A DNA stretch of 46,376 bases, taken from assembly GCA_021647945.1 (NCBI GenBank), contig JAKITT010000018.1:1-46376 (forward strand), read 5' to 3'. Positions 34,087-43,600 of this stretch are shown here, piece by piece. The translations under genes and the position numbers were made by a program. Under the pieces are notes generated by a model that worked only from the letters and a program-made list of their open reading frames with translations, searched no databases and was not told where the DNA came from. Within the stretch, counting starts at the first letter, position 1, and each line of letters begins with the position of its first letter. Source of the DNA: Candidatus Polarisedimenticolaceae bacterium (GTDB taxonomy: Bacteria; Pseudomonadota; Gammaproteobacteria; Chromatiales; Chromatiaceae).

Positions 34087-34941
34087 ATGGCACGTAGAAG
34101 AAGAGTCGATGAAGAGCCTGTAAATCATGGACGTTGGCTAGTCTCCTATGCCGATTTTATCACGCTGTTGTTTGCCTTTTTTGTTGTGATGTATTCAATC
34201 TCATCTGTTAATGAGGGCAAATACCGGGTGCTTTCTGACACCTTGAGTCAGACTTTTTCTGAGGCAAAATCGCCCGATCCAATTCAGATAGGGGAGGTTA
34301 GTCGTACTATAGTGGCTACCAAAGATATTGCGGTGGGGCGTGGCAGTGATTCTCCTGTGGCTGAAATAACAGATGACTCTAATCATCAAGAGGAGATGAA
34401 GGCGCTGGATAATGATCGGCAGTTAGCGGCCATTGCGGGAGATCTGGAATCAGCGATGAGTTCACTCATTGGTGATGAGTTGGTTGAGATCCAACATAAT
34501 CAGGATTGGGTTGAAGTAACAATGAAGAGCAAAATGCTGTTTGAGAGCGGTAGTGCAAGGCTTTCACGGCGAGCGCTACAACTGCTGCGTAAGGTTACTC
34601 GAATTATTAAACCCCTAGCCAATTCGGTTCATGTTGAGGGATATACTGACAATATACCGATTGATACCCTCTTTTTTCCGTCAAATTGGGAGCTTTCTGC
34701 GGCGAGAGCCGCCAGTGTTGTCCATCTGTTTACCCGCTTTGGCGTTGAACCATCAAGGCTGGCAGCTATCGGATATGGTGAATACCAACCTATTGCTGAG
34801 AACAGCACAGTGGAGGGACGATCAAAAAACAGACGCATTGCATTGATTATTCTGGCAAAAGGAGAGCGTGAAGGGAGGGTGTTGCCCCGGGTCTTAAACG
34901 ATGCAGGTGTGAACGTAACCAAGCCAGAGGTGGGGCAGTGA
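34087..34941 (+). CDS. motD: Flagellar stator protein MotD (MotB family)
   Basis: The 284-residue protein has a short cytoplasmic N-terminus, one membrane helix (about 18-40) with the proton-path Asp in SYADFITLLFAFFVVMYSIS and the plug region after it. A C-terminal OmpA-like peptidoglycan-binding domain (about 140-265) contains VEGYTDNIP, NWELSAARAASVV and IGYGEYQP. It pairs with MotC to form a proton-driven stator. The ATG is preceded by AAGAG. It overlaps the parC GTG by 4 bp. Confidence 0.95.
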   Translation: MARRRRVDEEPVNHGRWLVSYADFITLLFAFFVVMYSISSVNEGKYRVLSDTLSQTFSEAKSPDPIQIGEVSRTIVATKDIAVGRGSDSPVAEITDDSNHQEEMKALDNDRQLAAIAGDLESAMSSLIGDELVEIQHNQDWVEVTMKSKMLFESGSARLSRRALQLLRKVTRIIKPLANSVHVEGYTDNIPIDTLFFPSNWELSAARAASVVHLFTRFGVEPSRLAAIGYGEYQPIAENSTVEGRSKNRRIALIILAKGEREGRVLPRVLNDAGVNVTKPEVGQ

Positions 34942-35738
34942 AGGTTTGGACAATTGCCAATCAGAAAGGGGGGGTCGGTAAGACCACGACCGCTGTTGCA
35001 TTGGGTGGTCTGTTGGCACAGTTGGGGAAGCGTACGTTATTGCTCGATATCGACCCACACGGTTCACTGACAAGTTACTTCCGTTATGACCCAGATGTGC
35101 TTGATGATAGCGTCTACAATTTATTCAAAGCGGTTGCCGATAAAAAAACAACTGATCCAATAAAATTGCTCTATCAGACCGGTACTGTAGGGCTAGAGTT
35201 GATGCCAGCTGTGATGGCACTGGCCACCCTGGATAGGCAAGCGAGTAGGCTTGAAGGCATGGGGTTGGTTCTGAAAAATGCACTACGAGAGCTTGAAGAG
35301 AAATTTGATTATGTCTTGATCGATTGTCCACCCATGTTAGGTGTACTGATGGTCAACGCATTGGCAGCCTGTGATCGTTTGATTATTCCAGTACAGACAG
35401 AGTTTCTCGCACTAAAAGGGCTAGAGCGCATGATGCAAACGCTCTCAATGATTCTCCGGGCGCGCCATATTGAGCTGCCATACACCATCGTCCCCACGAT
35501 GTTTGATCAGCGCACCCGTGCCTCTGTCGACAGTTTACGTGTGTTGAGAGAGACCTATAGCGACCATCTTTGGGCAGACATGATTCCGATTGATACACAG
35601 CTACGTGAAGCGAGCAAAGCGGGTATTCCCCCGGCTCAATACAATGCTAATACACATGGTGTATTAGCTTATGGGCGGCTGTTAGATAGCTTATTGGAGA
35701 GTGATCGTATGCCTCATCAGCTTGATGTCCAGCCATGA
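34938..35738 (+). CDS. parC: ParA-like ATPase ParC for polar chemotaxis arrays
   Basis: The 266-residue protein has the deviant Walker A motif NQKGGVGKTTTAVALGG, LLLDIDPHGS and the Walker B segment VLIDCPPMLGVL. A ParA-like gene directly before a ParP/CheW-like gene and cheW matches the ParC-ParP system of Vibrio, in which ParC locates to the old pole and recruits chemoreceptor arrays so that both daughters inherit one. A chromosomal Soj is unlikely because no parB is nearby. The GTG start overlaps the motD stop. Confidence 0.85.
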   Translation: MKVWTIANQKGGVGKTTTAVALGGLLAQLGKRTLLLDIDPHGSLTSYFRYDPDVLDDSVYNLFKAVADKKTTDPIKLLYQTGTVGLELMPAVMALATLDRQASRLEGMGLVLKNALRELEEKFDYVLIDCPPMLGVLMVNALAACDRLIIPVQTEFLALKGLERMMQTLSMILRARHIELPYTIVPTMFDQRTRASVDSLRVLRETYSDHLWADMIPIDTQLREASKAGIPPAQYNANTHGVLAYGRLLDSLLESDRMPHQLDVQP

Positions 35739-36391
35739 AAGATCGTCAGCAACAAAAGGTTGCCGATGCTGACTCCGCTATCGATAACTATCTACAGGCC
35801 TTGCTGAAGGATGTTGATGAGTATGTTCCTAGTGAGCCAGAGGTCGCAGTTGAAACGCAGCAGTCTGTTGATCAGCCGCCTGTTGCTGCGGTGGTTGATA
35901 GTGAAATTGACCAAGAGGCGTGTGCTAACAAGGAAGGTGAAATCATTCCACCTTGGGCCGAAGCTCCTTTTCAATGTCTGATGTTTAAACTGAATGGCAT
36001 CACTTTGGGCATCCCGCTTGGCTGTTTACAGACCATTGTTGAATGGGATCAAGAACCCAGCGTTGTACCTGGGCAACCAAAATGGCATCTCGGTATTATG
36101 TTGAATCGTGGCATGAAGGTGGGCATTGTTGATACGGCAAAAATTGTAATGCCAGAGCGTCTTAGCGCACGTGTGCATGGAGAGCGCCAAACGGGAGGGT
36201 TTATTCTAATAGTGGGTGACGGGCGTTGGGGCTTAGCCTGCGATAGTATTGCCTCTACAGAGGTATTTTCAAAAGATATGGTGCGCTGGCGAACAGGAAA
36301 AGGGACACGCCCATGGTTGGCCGGCACAGCAAAAGATCAATTATGTGCAATATTGGATATTGATGCATTTTTGGGCATGATAACTGCTTAG
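35735..36391 (+). CDS. parP: ParP-like CheW-domain protein, array-localisation partner of ParC
   Basis: The 218-residue protein has an N-terminal region (about 1-75) with a short conserved start (AIDNYLQALLKDVDEY) and an acidic/Pro-rich linker, then a CheW-like domain from about 80 (PPWAEAPFQCLMFKLNGITLGIPLGCLQTIVEW) to the end (LCAILDIDAFLGMITA). By analogy with Vibrio ParP, the C-terminal domain binds CheA and receptor tips and the N-terminal part binds ParC. The ATGA overlap with parC supports co-expression. Confidence 0.82.
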   Translation: MKDRQQQKVADADSAIDNYLQALLKDVDEYVPSEPEVAVETQQSVDQPPVAAVVDSEIDQEACANKEGEIIPPWAEAPFQCLMFKLNGITLGIPLGCLQTIVEWDQEPSVVPGQPKWHLGIMLNRGMKVGIVDTAKIVMPERLSARVHGERQTGGFILIVGDGRWGLACDSIASTEVFSKDMVRWRTGKGTRPWLAGTAKDQLCAILDIDAFLGMITA

Positions 36392-36634
36392 TTAATGTTG
36401 AGTAGATACAAAATAGTTTGCCTGGTTTTTTAACCAGTTATGAGGATAAAGCTCGCAACTTAGTGTTAAGTTGTGACTTTATTGGCCGATCTAACTGTAG
36501 GGCCGCCCCATCATTTTGAATGAGGTAGTTAGTGCTCAAAATGCTTGTTCATGAATTAATAGAGGTCTCCTGTGGCTATGGGGCGCATTTTATGGATATC
36601 CATTCAACTTAAGAATTAAACCAGGAGCAAGTTA
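36392..36634. other. 243-bp gap before cheW with two hairpins
   Basis: CTGGTTTTTTAACCAG (about 36421-36436) is a 6-bp stem hairpin. A second imperfect stem (about 36453-36481; ATAAAG...CAACTTA / TAAGTTG...CTTTAT) follows. At 36552-36564 GAATTAATAGAGG repeats one end of MITE-like element 1. A badly decayed opposite end may lie near 36500. It could be a remnant element, a partial attenuator, or both. AGGAG lies before cheW. Confidence 0.4.
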
Positions 36635-37120
36635 ATGAATTCTGCTGTTGATGAAGATGTAAGAGGCAATGATGAGATTGTCCAGCTTGTCACCTTTAAA
36701 TTAAAAGGTGAGTCATACGGTATTAACGTAATGAAGGTGCAAGAGGTGCTGCGAGTGACAGAGATTGCTCCCGTCCCTGGTGCGCCACCTTATGTGCTGG
36801 GTATTATCAACTTACGTGGTAATGTAGTTACCGTAATTGATTCGCGTAGTCGTTTTGGGCTCCCTTCCGCTGAGCAAGATGACTCAAGCCGCATTGTTAT
36901 TATTGAATCTGAGAAACAGGTTGTCGGCATACTTGTGGATGCAGTGGCTGAAGTGGTTGATCTGAATGTGAATGAAATTGATTCTGCTCCCAATGTGGGT
37001 AATGAAGAGAGTTCACGTTATATTCAGGGTGTGGCGAGTCGAGCAGAGGGACTGTTGATTTTGGTTGATCTGGAGAAGCTATTGACAGATGAGGAGTGGG
37101 CCGAAGTCAGCATGTTCTAA
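36635..37120 (+). CDS. cheW: Chemotaxis scaffold protein CheW
   Basis: The 161-residue protein is a single CheW domain: LVTFKLKGESYGINVMKVQEVLRV, PYVLGIINLRGNVVTVIDSRSRFGLP, VGILVDAVAEVVDL and YIQGVASRAEGLLILVDLEKLL. CheW links receptors to CheA. AGGAG lies before ATG. It is the canonical CheW of this cluster, alongside the CheW-like ParP and the P5 domain of CheA. Confidence 0.96.
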   Translation: MNSAVDEDVRGNDEIVQLVTFKLKGESYGINVMKVQEVLRVTEIAPVPGAPPYVLGIINLRGNVVTVIDSRSRFGLPSAEQDDSSRIVIIESEKQVVGILVDAVAEVVDLNVNEIDSAPNVGNEESSRYIQGVASRAEGLLILVDLEKLLTDEEWAEVSMF

Positions 37121-37183
37121 AGGGTGCTGGAACTCTTCATTCTACCGCCTCCATATCTACAATAAGATCAAGGTGGGTGGTGT

Positions 37184-37387
37184 ATGGCAGGTATCGATGG
37201 TAATAGTTCGCTTGGCCCGTTACTGCCTGTTACACGGACAAAAAAGTCTGACCGACGCGAAAAACCTAACGCATCTCAAGAGAAGAAAAAGAGAGTACAT
37301 CGAAGTAAAATTGATGATCAACTGGCTCCACAGCTAGATCAAAATGAGCCTGAACAAAAAACCACTAAAATAGATGACTATGTCTGA
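37184..37387 (+). CDS. Small basic hypothetical protein between cheW and the DUF2802 gene
   Basis: A 67-residue product that is hydrophilic and highly charged, with no membrane helix. It begins MAGIDGNSSLGPLLPVTR, followed by a Lys/Arg/Glu-rich middle and an acidic end (KTTKIDDYV). A real gene is supported by AAGGTGGGTGG upstream of ATG, its exact fit between cheW and the next gene, and a TGATG overlap with the DUF2802 gene. I do not recognise a family. Predicted to be largely disordered. Confidence 0.65.
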   Translation: MAGIDGNSSLGPLLPVTRTKKSDRREKPNASQEKKKRVHRSKIDDQLAPQLDQNEPEQKTTKIDDYV

Positions 37388-37782
37388 TGAATAACCTATT
37401 TTCTTCAAATTTGATCGTGCTGATTGGTGGTGCAATTGTGTTGTTGGTCGTGATTGCTCAGTGGCTGGCTCATCAACGCTATAAAGTAAAATTAGAACAG
37501 CTCAATCAAGATGTTGAAAAGCTAAGAAGCACCCTAAATGCTCTCTGTAGTAGCGCTGTTGGCGTTGATCGCCGCATGAACAAGCTGGAGCAGGACAAGA
37601 TTGAGTTGCAGCAACGGCAAGAGACGATTGAGCAACACAGCAGATCGGATCGTCCCTATGCCGAGGCTATTCGCCTTGCTCAGCAGGGAGCCGCCGCTAG
37701 TAAGCTAGTTGATGAGTTCAATATGAGTAGTAATGAGGCTGACCTGATTGTTATGTTGCATGGTGTAAAACAGGTGAGTTAA
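37387..37782 (+). CDS. DUF2802 family membrane-anchored coiled-coil protein
   Basis: The 131-residue protein has an N-terminal membrane helix (about 8-28, LIVLIGGAIVLLVVIAQWL), a coiled coil (about 33-90) and the C-terminal DUF2802 motif PYAEAIRLAQQGAAASKLVDEFNMSSNEADLIVMLHG. DUF2802 genes commonly close polar flagellar-chemotaxis clusters after cheW in Vibrio and Pseudomonas; the function is unknown. The start overlaps the preceding small gene by one base. It ends 26 bp from the convergent regulator gene. Confidence 0.85.
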   Translation: MNNLFSSNLIVLIGGAIVLLVVIAQWLAHQRYKVKLEQLNQDVEKLRSTLNALCSSAVGVDRRMNKLEQDKIELQQRQETIEQHSRSDRPYAEAIRLAQQGAAASKLVDEFNMSSNEADLIVMLHGVKQVS

Positions 37783-37808
37783 AGAGGCGCTGAATAATTT
37801 GTGCGTTA

Positions 37809-39548
37809 TCAATTTGACCAGGAGTAGACTGCAACCACTTTGTTTCCTTTCTCATTATGCTCCAGTGATTCGCATAACTCTTCAATTAGCATGAGACCAC
37901 GACCGCACAGTGCGGTGTTGGATGTACAAGCCCTCTCTTTCTTATAATCAAAACCCGCGCCGCTATCTTCTACGCAGATGATGATTTTCCCACCCGTTTT
38001 ATTAGGTTCTATTCTCAAGCCAATGGTGATTGATCCCTCGTTTAGTACAGAGAGAAGGTGTTCACGCTCTTGTAGATAATGTGTAAATCCATCACTGGTC
38101 TCTTTTATATCTGAGCTGAGGCCGAGGACACCATGATCAAGTGCATTGACATAGAGCTCTGTCAGCAGAGTAAATAGTGTGGCGCGATGTTCATCAAGCC
38201 CTGCAGTCTCCTGAATATAGCTAATCAAGAGTGGAATGGGGTTGGCGTCTCGAAGACGACCATGGCGCAGTGTTAGGTTGAAATCAACGTCATCACCAAT
38301 ATTACTGCTGTGGACGTGTTCGGCTGTGTGAGGTGTTTCAGAGGCTGATCTTGTGAGTTCTTTTTTTGGAAAAAGTGCACTGATGCATGGGATTTCTGCG
38401 GCAGTAATGTCGTCATCTTGAGGTGCGTTGCCACAAAACTCCTCCAGCTGTTTTGTGATGGTGTCTAATACAAAGCTGTCACTATTTTGTGTTTTAACAA
38501 TCTCATCAATACGGGCCTGCCCAAATAATTCTCCATTGATATTTCGTGCTTCAGAGACGCCATCAGTAGCCAGCAAAATACGATCACCGGGTTTGATGAA
38601 GTAGACCTTTACGTTGTCATGGAAGGCAAGGTTGCTGTCAATACCCAGTGGTAATGCGCTTGAGATAACACGATGTTTAATGCTGTTGTTGTCACCATCA
38701 AGAATCAGAAGATCAGGCATGCCACAGTTACAGATGGTGATGTGGTCAAGGTCATGAGAAATGGTGACATATTGCGCGGCTAGGAACATGCCGGTTGGTA
38801 GCATGTTAGCTAGTTTTTCGTTAATGGCACTTAGAATTCGTGCTGGGGAGAAACCTTTGGTGCTCATGGAACGGAACACTTCAGATACCGGTAGCGCGCC
38901 TAATGCAGCGGCTAAGCCGTGGCCGGTAAAGTCGCCCATCAATACATTTAGATCATTTGAAGGTGAGAAACTGGTCAATAAAATATCACCGCTGAAGATA
39001 TCTGCTGGCCGAGAGAGTGAGTGGATATGTTCGAAAGCGACATTACCCGCTAGAACGGCATTACTGAAAACCTGTTCGGCAATCTCTTCATCACGCTGCA
39101 TACGGCCGTAAAGTTGATAGAGATCGCGATGGAGATCTCGAATGCGCTCCATGGCGAGAATCTTTGCGCGTAGCAGGGTGTGGTTGAGAGGTTTTGTTAG
39201 AAAGTCATCACCGCCAACTTCGATGCAGTGGGCCAGTGCATCCTCATCTGTCATTGCGGTAAGAAAGATGATGGGTATGAAATGCTCTCCAGAGATCTCT
39301 TTGATCTTTCTTGCGGACTCGTAGCCATCCATTATGGGCATCATGACATCCATGAAAACCATATCGGTGGGTTTCTCGCTGAACTTGTGCACAGCATCGG
39401 CCCCATCAACAGCCTGGATCACCTCATAACCGTTTTTTTTCAGTAATGATTTTAGAATGATGCGATTTGACAGCTCATCATCGGCAACCAGTGCTGTGCC
39501 GCGATGATTGTTATTTGTTTTTATTAGATCACGTGCTGCCAAACTCAT
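37809..39548 (-). CDS. Receiver-PP2C phosphatase-HATPase fusion (HsbR-like partner-switch regulator)
   Basis: The 579-residue protein begins with a receiver domain (about 15-135; VADDELSNRIILKSLLKK, phospho-acceptor in FMDVMMPIMDGY, FLTKPLNH). A SpoIIE-type PP2C phosphatase follows (about 160-390; VLMGDFTGHGLAAALGALPVSEVF, GDRILLATDGVSEARN, DDDITAAEI). An anti-sigma-like HATPase is at the C-terminus (about 430-575; ELYVNALDHGVLGL, VEDSGAGFDY, GRGLMLIEELCESL). The three-domain order is that of HsbR from Pseudomonas, which controls a STAS antagonist affecting FlgM/sigma28 or a diguanylate cyclase. No STAS gene is adjacent, so the partner is unknown. The product may tune motility or stress response. 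Confidence 0.9.
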   Translation of the reverse strand: MSLAARDLIKTNNNHRGTALVADDELSNRIILKSLLKKNGYEVIQAVDGADAVHKFSEKPTDMVFMDVMMPIMDGYESARKIKEISGEHFIPIIFLTAMTDEDALAHCIEVGGDDFLTKPLNHTLLRAKILAMERIRDLHRDLYQLYGRMQRDEEIAEQVFSNAVLAGNVAFEHIHSLSRPADIFSGDILLTSFSPSNDLNVLMGDFTGHGLAAALGALPVSEVFRSMSTKGFSPARILSAINEKLANMLPTGMFLAAQYVTISHDLDHITICNCGMPDLLILDGDNNSIKHRVISSALPLGIDSNLAFHDNVKVYFIKPGDRILLATDGVSEARNINGELFGQARIDEIVKTQNSDSFVLDTITKQLEEFCGNAPQDDDITAAEIPCISALFPKKELTRSASETPHTAEHVHSSNIGDDVDFNLTLRHGRLRDANPIPLLISYIQETAGLDEHRATLFTLLTELYVNALDHGVLGLSSDIKETSDGFTHYLQEREHLLSVLNEGSITIGLRIEPNKTGGKIIICVEDSGAGFDYKKERACTSNTALCGRGLMLIEELCESLEHNEKGNKVVAVYSWSN

Positions 39549-39664
39549 AACTATTTTATGTCCATAAATTGAGAGTCACGGCAACATATCGGCATTAGAA
39601 TAAGAATCTTGACCCTATTTTGATTTTAGAACGTTGCTTAGAGCTTAGTATTGTCTGCATACCT

Positions 39665-40630
39665 TTAGTTTACGGTTTTTGATGGCACCGTGATGTTACT
39701 GCTGCTGGGTTGCTCGGTCACTATATCGTTATTTGTGGCGGTTGCTTCTAGCTTATCTGTGGCTTGTGGGATTTCATAGCGCCGGGCAATGATCAAAATA
39801 CTCATCAATGGATGATCAAGATAGTGTAGCTCTTTACTACGCATACGGCGGTGCATCTGCATCCGGTAGGCTTGGTAGTGTGGGCTGAGTGTGGTTAATG
39901 TTCTCTCCTCTGTGGGTGTGCTAAGAGGGGTGATTAACCGGCGTAGCACCATGTCGATATCGATATGAAGATACCGCTTAATGCTGATTTTTATGCTGCC
40001 CTCCAGTTGGGGTAGCTCCGTCTGATCGGGTAGACCCGGCGTCTGTTCAGCCTCGTCTGTTGGCAAGATGAGGTAGAGTGTTTCGGCACTTTCGGGTGGC
40101 TTGACCTGTTGACGCCACGCCATGTGAACCAGGGGTTCGATACGCCCATGGATTTTACTCAGTTTGCTGTAGACCTCGCCCAGTTCTAGTAGTGTGTCAG
40201 GCAGCTGTTGATAGGCAATGGGGAGGACTATTTTGTCACTGCTCTCCTCATCAGGTTCGATGGGTAGAGGTGCTGGCTCTCGGGTGAGTGGGTTCGTCTC
40301 ATCGGTTACTGTTTCAACAGTTTCATCAATGGACGGCACCCTCTGCTGAGGCGGCTCTGGCCGCTGACTCATCTTAAAATAAGCCATTTCAGCCTTTCTC
40401 TCTTGTGCTGTTTTATAGGCTAACGGCACGGTATTGAGTGCGCTGGGCTGACCTGGATCACTGCTCCAGAATTCGTTGCTGTTCTGGCTTGTCTGTTGGT
40501 TGGTGTAGATGATCAGCTCAAACTCATACCAGGGTGGGGCCTCTGCTGGTTCTTCATCGGCCCATAATAGAGCCGGTGTGAGCAGGAGCAGAATGGCTGG
40601 AAGATGCAGATAGTTCATTTTTGTTCTCAT
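39665..40630 (-). CDS. csiV: Exported CsiV-family protein
   Basis: The 321-residue product has an N-terminal signal peptide (MNYLHLPAILLLLTPALLWA) and the CsiV features WYEFELIIYTNQ near the mature N-terminus and YQAYRMQMHRRMRSKELHYLDHPLMSILIIARRYEIP near the C-terminus. A central Pro/Glu-rich segment (about 95-150) is present. CsiV was described as an inner-membrane/periplasmic protein of cell-shape or peptidoglycan context, and lies beside mfd in gammaproteobacteria. It starts 4 bp after mfd ends. The alternative start at ATG 40618 lacks the first four residues. Confidence 0.82.
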   Translation of the reverse strand: MRTKMNYLHLPAILLLLTPALLWADEEPAEAPPWYEFELIIYTNQQTSQNSNEFWSSDPGQPSALNTVPLAYKTAQERKAEMAYFKMSQRPEPPQQRVPSIDETVETVTDETNPLTREPAPLPIEPDEESSDKIVLPIAYQQLPDTLLELGEVYSKLSKIHGRIEPLVHMAWRQQVKPPESAETLYLILPTDEAEQTPGLPDQTELPQLEGSIKISIKRYLHIDIDMVLRRLITPLSTPTEERTLTTLSPHYQAYRMQMHRRMRSKELHYLDHPLMSILIIARRYEIPQATDKLEATATNNDIVTEQPSSSNITVPSKTVN

Positions 40631-40634
40631 CTGT

Positions 40635-43600
40635 TCAGTCTACCTTGAGCAGATTGATGATGTCAGTAACCTGTTCGATCCGTTGGTTGGGTTCTTCCAT
40701 ATCACGGTAGAAACGAAGTTTATCACCCCCCTCTAATCTGAACTCTTTTGGGCGGGTCTGAATTAGCTGAATCATGCAAATGGGGTCGATTTTTGGTGTG
40801 GTATCAAAGAGCAGACGGCCACCTTGAGGACCCGCTTCGATCTTCTTGATGCCGAGTGGATGGGCCATCAGTTTCAGCTCTGTAATCTCAAATAGGTTCT
40901 TGGCTGGATCAGGCAGTAGGCCGAAGCGATCGATAATCTCCACCTGTAGTTCACGTAGATCAGCTTTATTCTCACAGCTGGCGATACGTTTATAGAGCAC
41001 CAGACGACCATGTACGTCGGGTATGAAATCTTCAGGCAGCAGGGCGGGAATGGAGAGATCCACCTCGGTGCCGTGATCAAGCGGCCGGTCGAGGGTCGGC
41101 TCTTTGCCTGATTTGAGTGCACTGACGGCTCGCTCAAGCAGCTCACGGTAGAGGGTGAAGCCGATCTCTTGAATCTGTCCGCTCTGATCATCACCGAGCA
41201 GTTCGCCGGCACCACGGATCTCAAGATCATGTGTGGCTAGGGTGAAGCCTGCTCCCAGGTCTTCCATCGACTCAATGGCCTCCAGACGCTTTTTAGCATC
41301 GGGGGTGATGGTTTTGGGGGGGGGTGCAATCAGGTAGGCGTAAGCGCGATGGTTGGATCGACCGACCCGGCCTCGCAACTGATGAAGTTGTGCCAGACCC
41401 AGTTTATCGGCGCGGTTCATAATAATGGTGTTGGCTGTGGGCACATCGATGCCACTCTCAATAATGGTGGTGCAGACCAGGATGTTAAAGCGGTGGTGAT
41501 AGAAGTCACGCATGATCGCCTCAAGTTCACGCTCACGCATCTGACCATGTGCCACCTGCACCCGCATGTTGGGCATCAGTCGCTCAAGCTTGGCCGCCAT
41601 ATTCTCAATGGTGGCCACTTCATTGTGCAGGAAATAGACCTGACCACCACGTTTCACCTCACGTTCACACGCCTCGCTGATCAGGTTGTCACTCCACTGG
41701 CTGATGAAGGTTTTGATCGGGTGGCGATTGGCGGGTGGTGTGGCGATGATTGAGAGGTCGCGCATTCCTGACATCGCCATGTTGAGGGTGCGTGGAATCG
41801 GTGTGGCGGTGAGGGTGAGCATATCTACCTCGGAGCGCAGTGACTTCAGCTTCTCCTTGTGACGTACGCCAAAGCGGTGCTCCTCATCGATGATGGCGAG
41901 ACCCAGGTTTTTGTACTTTACGTCGGCCTGAAATAGCTTGTGGGTGCCGATGATGATATCGACTGTGCCACTGGCAAGTCCCTTCAATACCTCTTTCTGC
42001 TGTTTTGAGGTGCGGAAACGGGAGAGAGACTCGACCATGACTGGCCAGTCGGCAAAACGGTCAGCAAAGTTTTGGTAGTGCTGCTGGGCGAGTAGGGTGG
42101 TTGGCACCAAAACAGCGACCTGCTTGCCCGCTTGGGTGGCCATAAACGCGGCGCGCATGGCGACCTCTGTCTTACCAAAACCAACATCACCGCAGACAAC
42201 TCGATCCATCGGCTGTGGTGAGGCCATATCGGCCAACACACTCTCAATGGTTTTCTGCTGATCAGGGGTCTCTTCAAACTCAAAGGCGGCGGCAAAGGCG
42301 GCGTACTCTTCACCTGGTTGCGGGAAGGCGTATCCTTGGTTTGCTGCACGGCGGGCGTAGATCTCCAGCAGTTCAGCCGCTACATCACGTGCCTTCTCCG
42401 CTGCTTTGCGTTTGATCCGTTCCCACTGATCACCACCGAGGCGATGGAGTGGTGCTTTGTCAGGTGAGACACCGGTGTAACGGCTGATCAGATGCAGTGA
42501 TGAGACGGGCACGAAGAGTTTGTCGCCCTTGGCGTACTCAAGGGTTAAAAATTCAGTCTGCATGCCGCCTGCATCCAGGGTCTGAAGGCCGATAAAACGA
42601 CCGACACCGTGCTCCTCATGGACCACAGGTGAGCCTTCATGTAGCTCAGTGAGGTTGCGGATCACCTGTTCCGCATCGCGTGTGGCCGATTTGCGGCGGC
42701 GCTCCTGGCGTACCCGTTCACCATAGAGCTGGGTTTCACAAATCATGGTGATATTTGTGTCAGCCAGCCATAAGCCTTGCTCTAGTGGGCCAACGGTGAG
42801 CATCAGTTTATCGCTGCTTTGTAGAAAGTTGAGCCAGCTATCGACCACCTTTGGCGAGATGCCAAAATCACGCAGGGTGGTGAGCAGCATCTCACGTCGC
42901 CCAGCACTCTCGGCGACAAACAGGATGCGTCCGGGCATCTCGTTTATGAAGTTCTGTAGTGCCTCAGCGGGTTGTGCTTGGCGCGCCTGTAGCACCAATT
43001 GTGGTGGGCGTTTGCTGGGAAAATTATCAAAGCGGCTGTAACCCTTGCGGCGTGACTCAATCTCGCTGTGTTGAATACGCACGGCCGGCAAGGTGTTGAG
43101 TTTGGCTGCCAGCTCATCGGGAGGGAGGTAGATCGCCTGGGGTTTCAGTAGTGGGCGCTCTATGTCGTGGCGTCGTTGTTCGTAACGCTCCTGCACATTG
43201 CTGAAGAAGGTTTCAGCGTGATCCCGTGTCCCTTCCATGCGCACCAGTAGGGTGGCTGTCGGCAGATAGTCAAACAGTGTTGCCGTCTGTTCGAAAAAGA
43301 GCGGCAGGTAGTATTCGATACCGGTAGGGGCGTTGCCATCGGAGACTTCGCGATAGATCAGGCTGCGTTGTGGATCGCCATCAATCTCTAAGCGATAGGC
43401 CTGGCGGAAGTGTGAAATGCCCACTTCATCCAGTGGAAACTCACGTGCAGGCAACATGTTAATTTTTTCGACCTGCTCAAGCGTACGTTGGGTCTCCGGG
43501 TCAAAGGTGCGAATGGTATCAACCTCATCATCAAAGAGATCGATACGAAAAGGGACACTATTGCCCATGGGGAAAATATCCAGCAGGGAACCACGTACAC

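Noticed and set aside
34938-35738. ParA-like gene as part of a plasmid or chromosome partition system
   Set aside because: No parB or parS-like repeats are near; location between motD and parP and the CheW-like partner favour the chemotaxis-array ParC.
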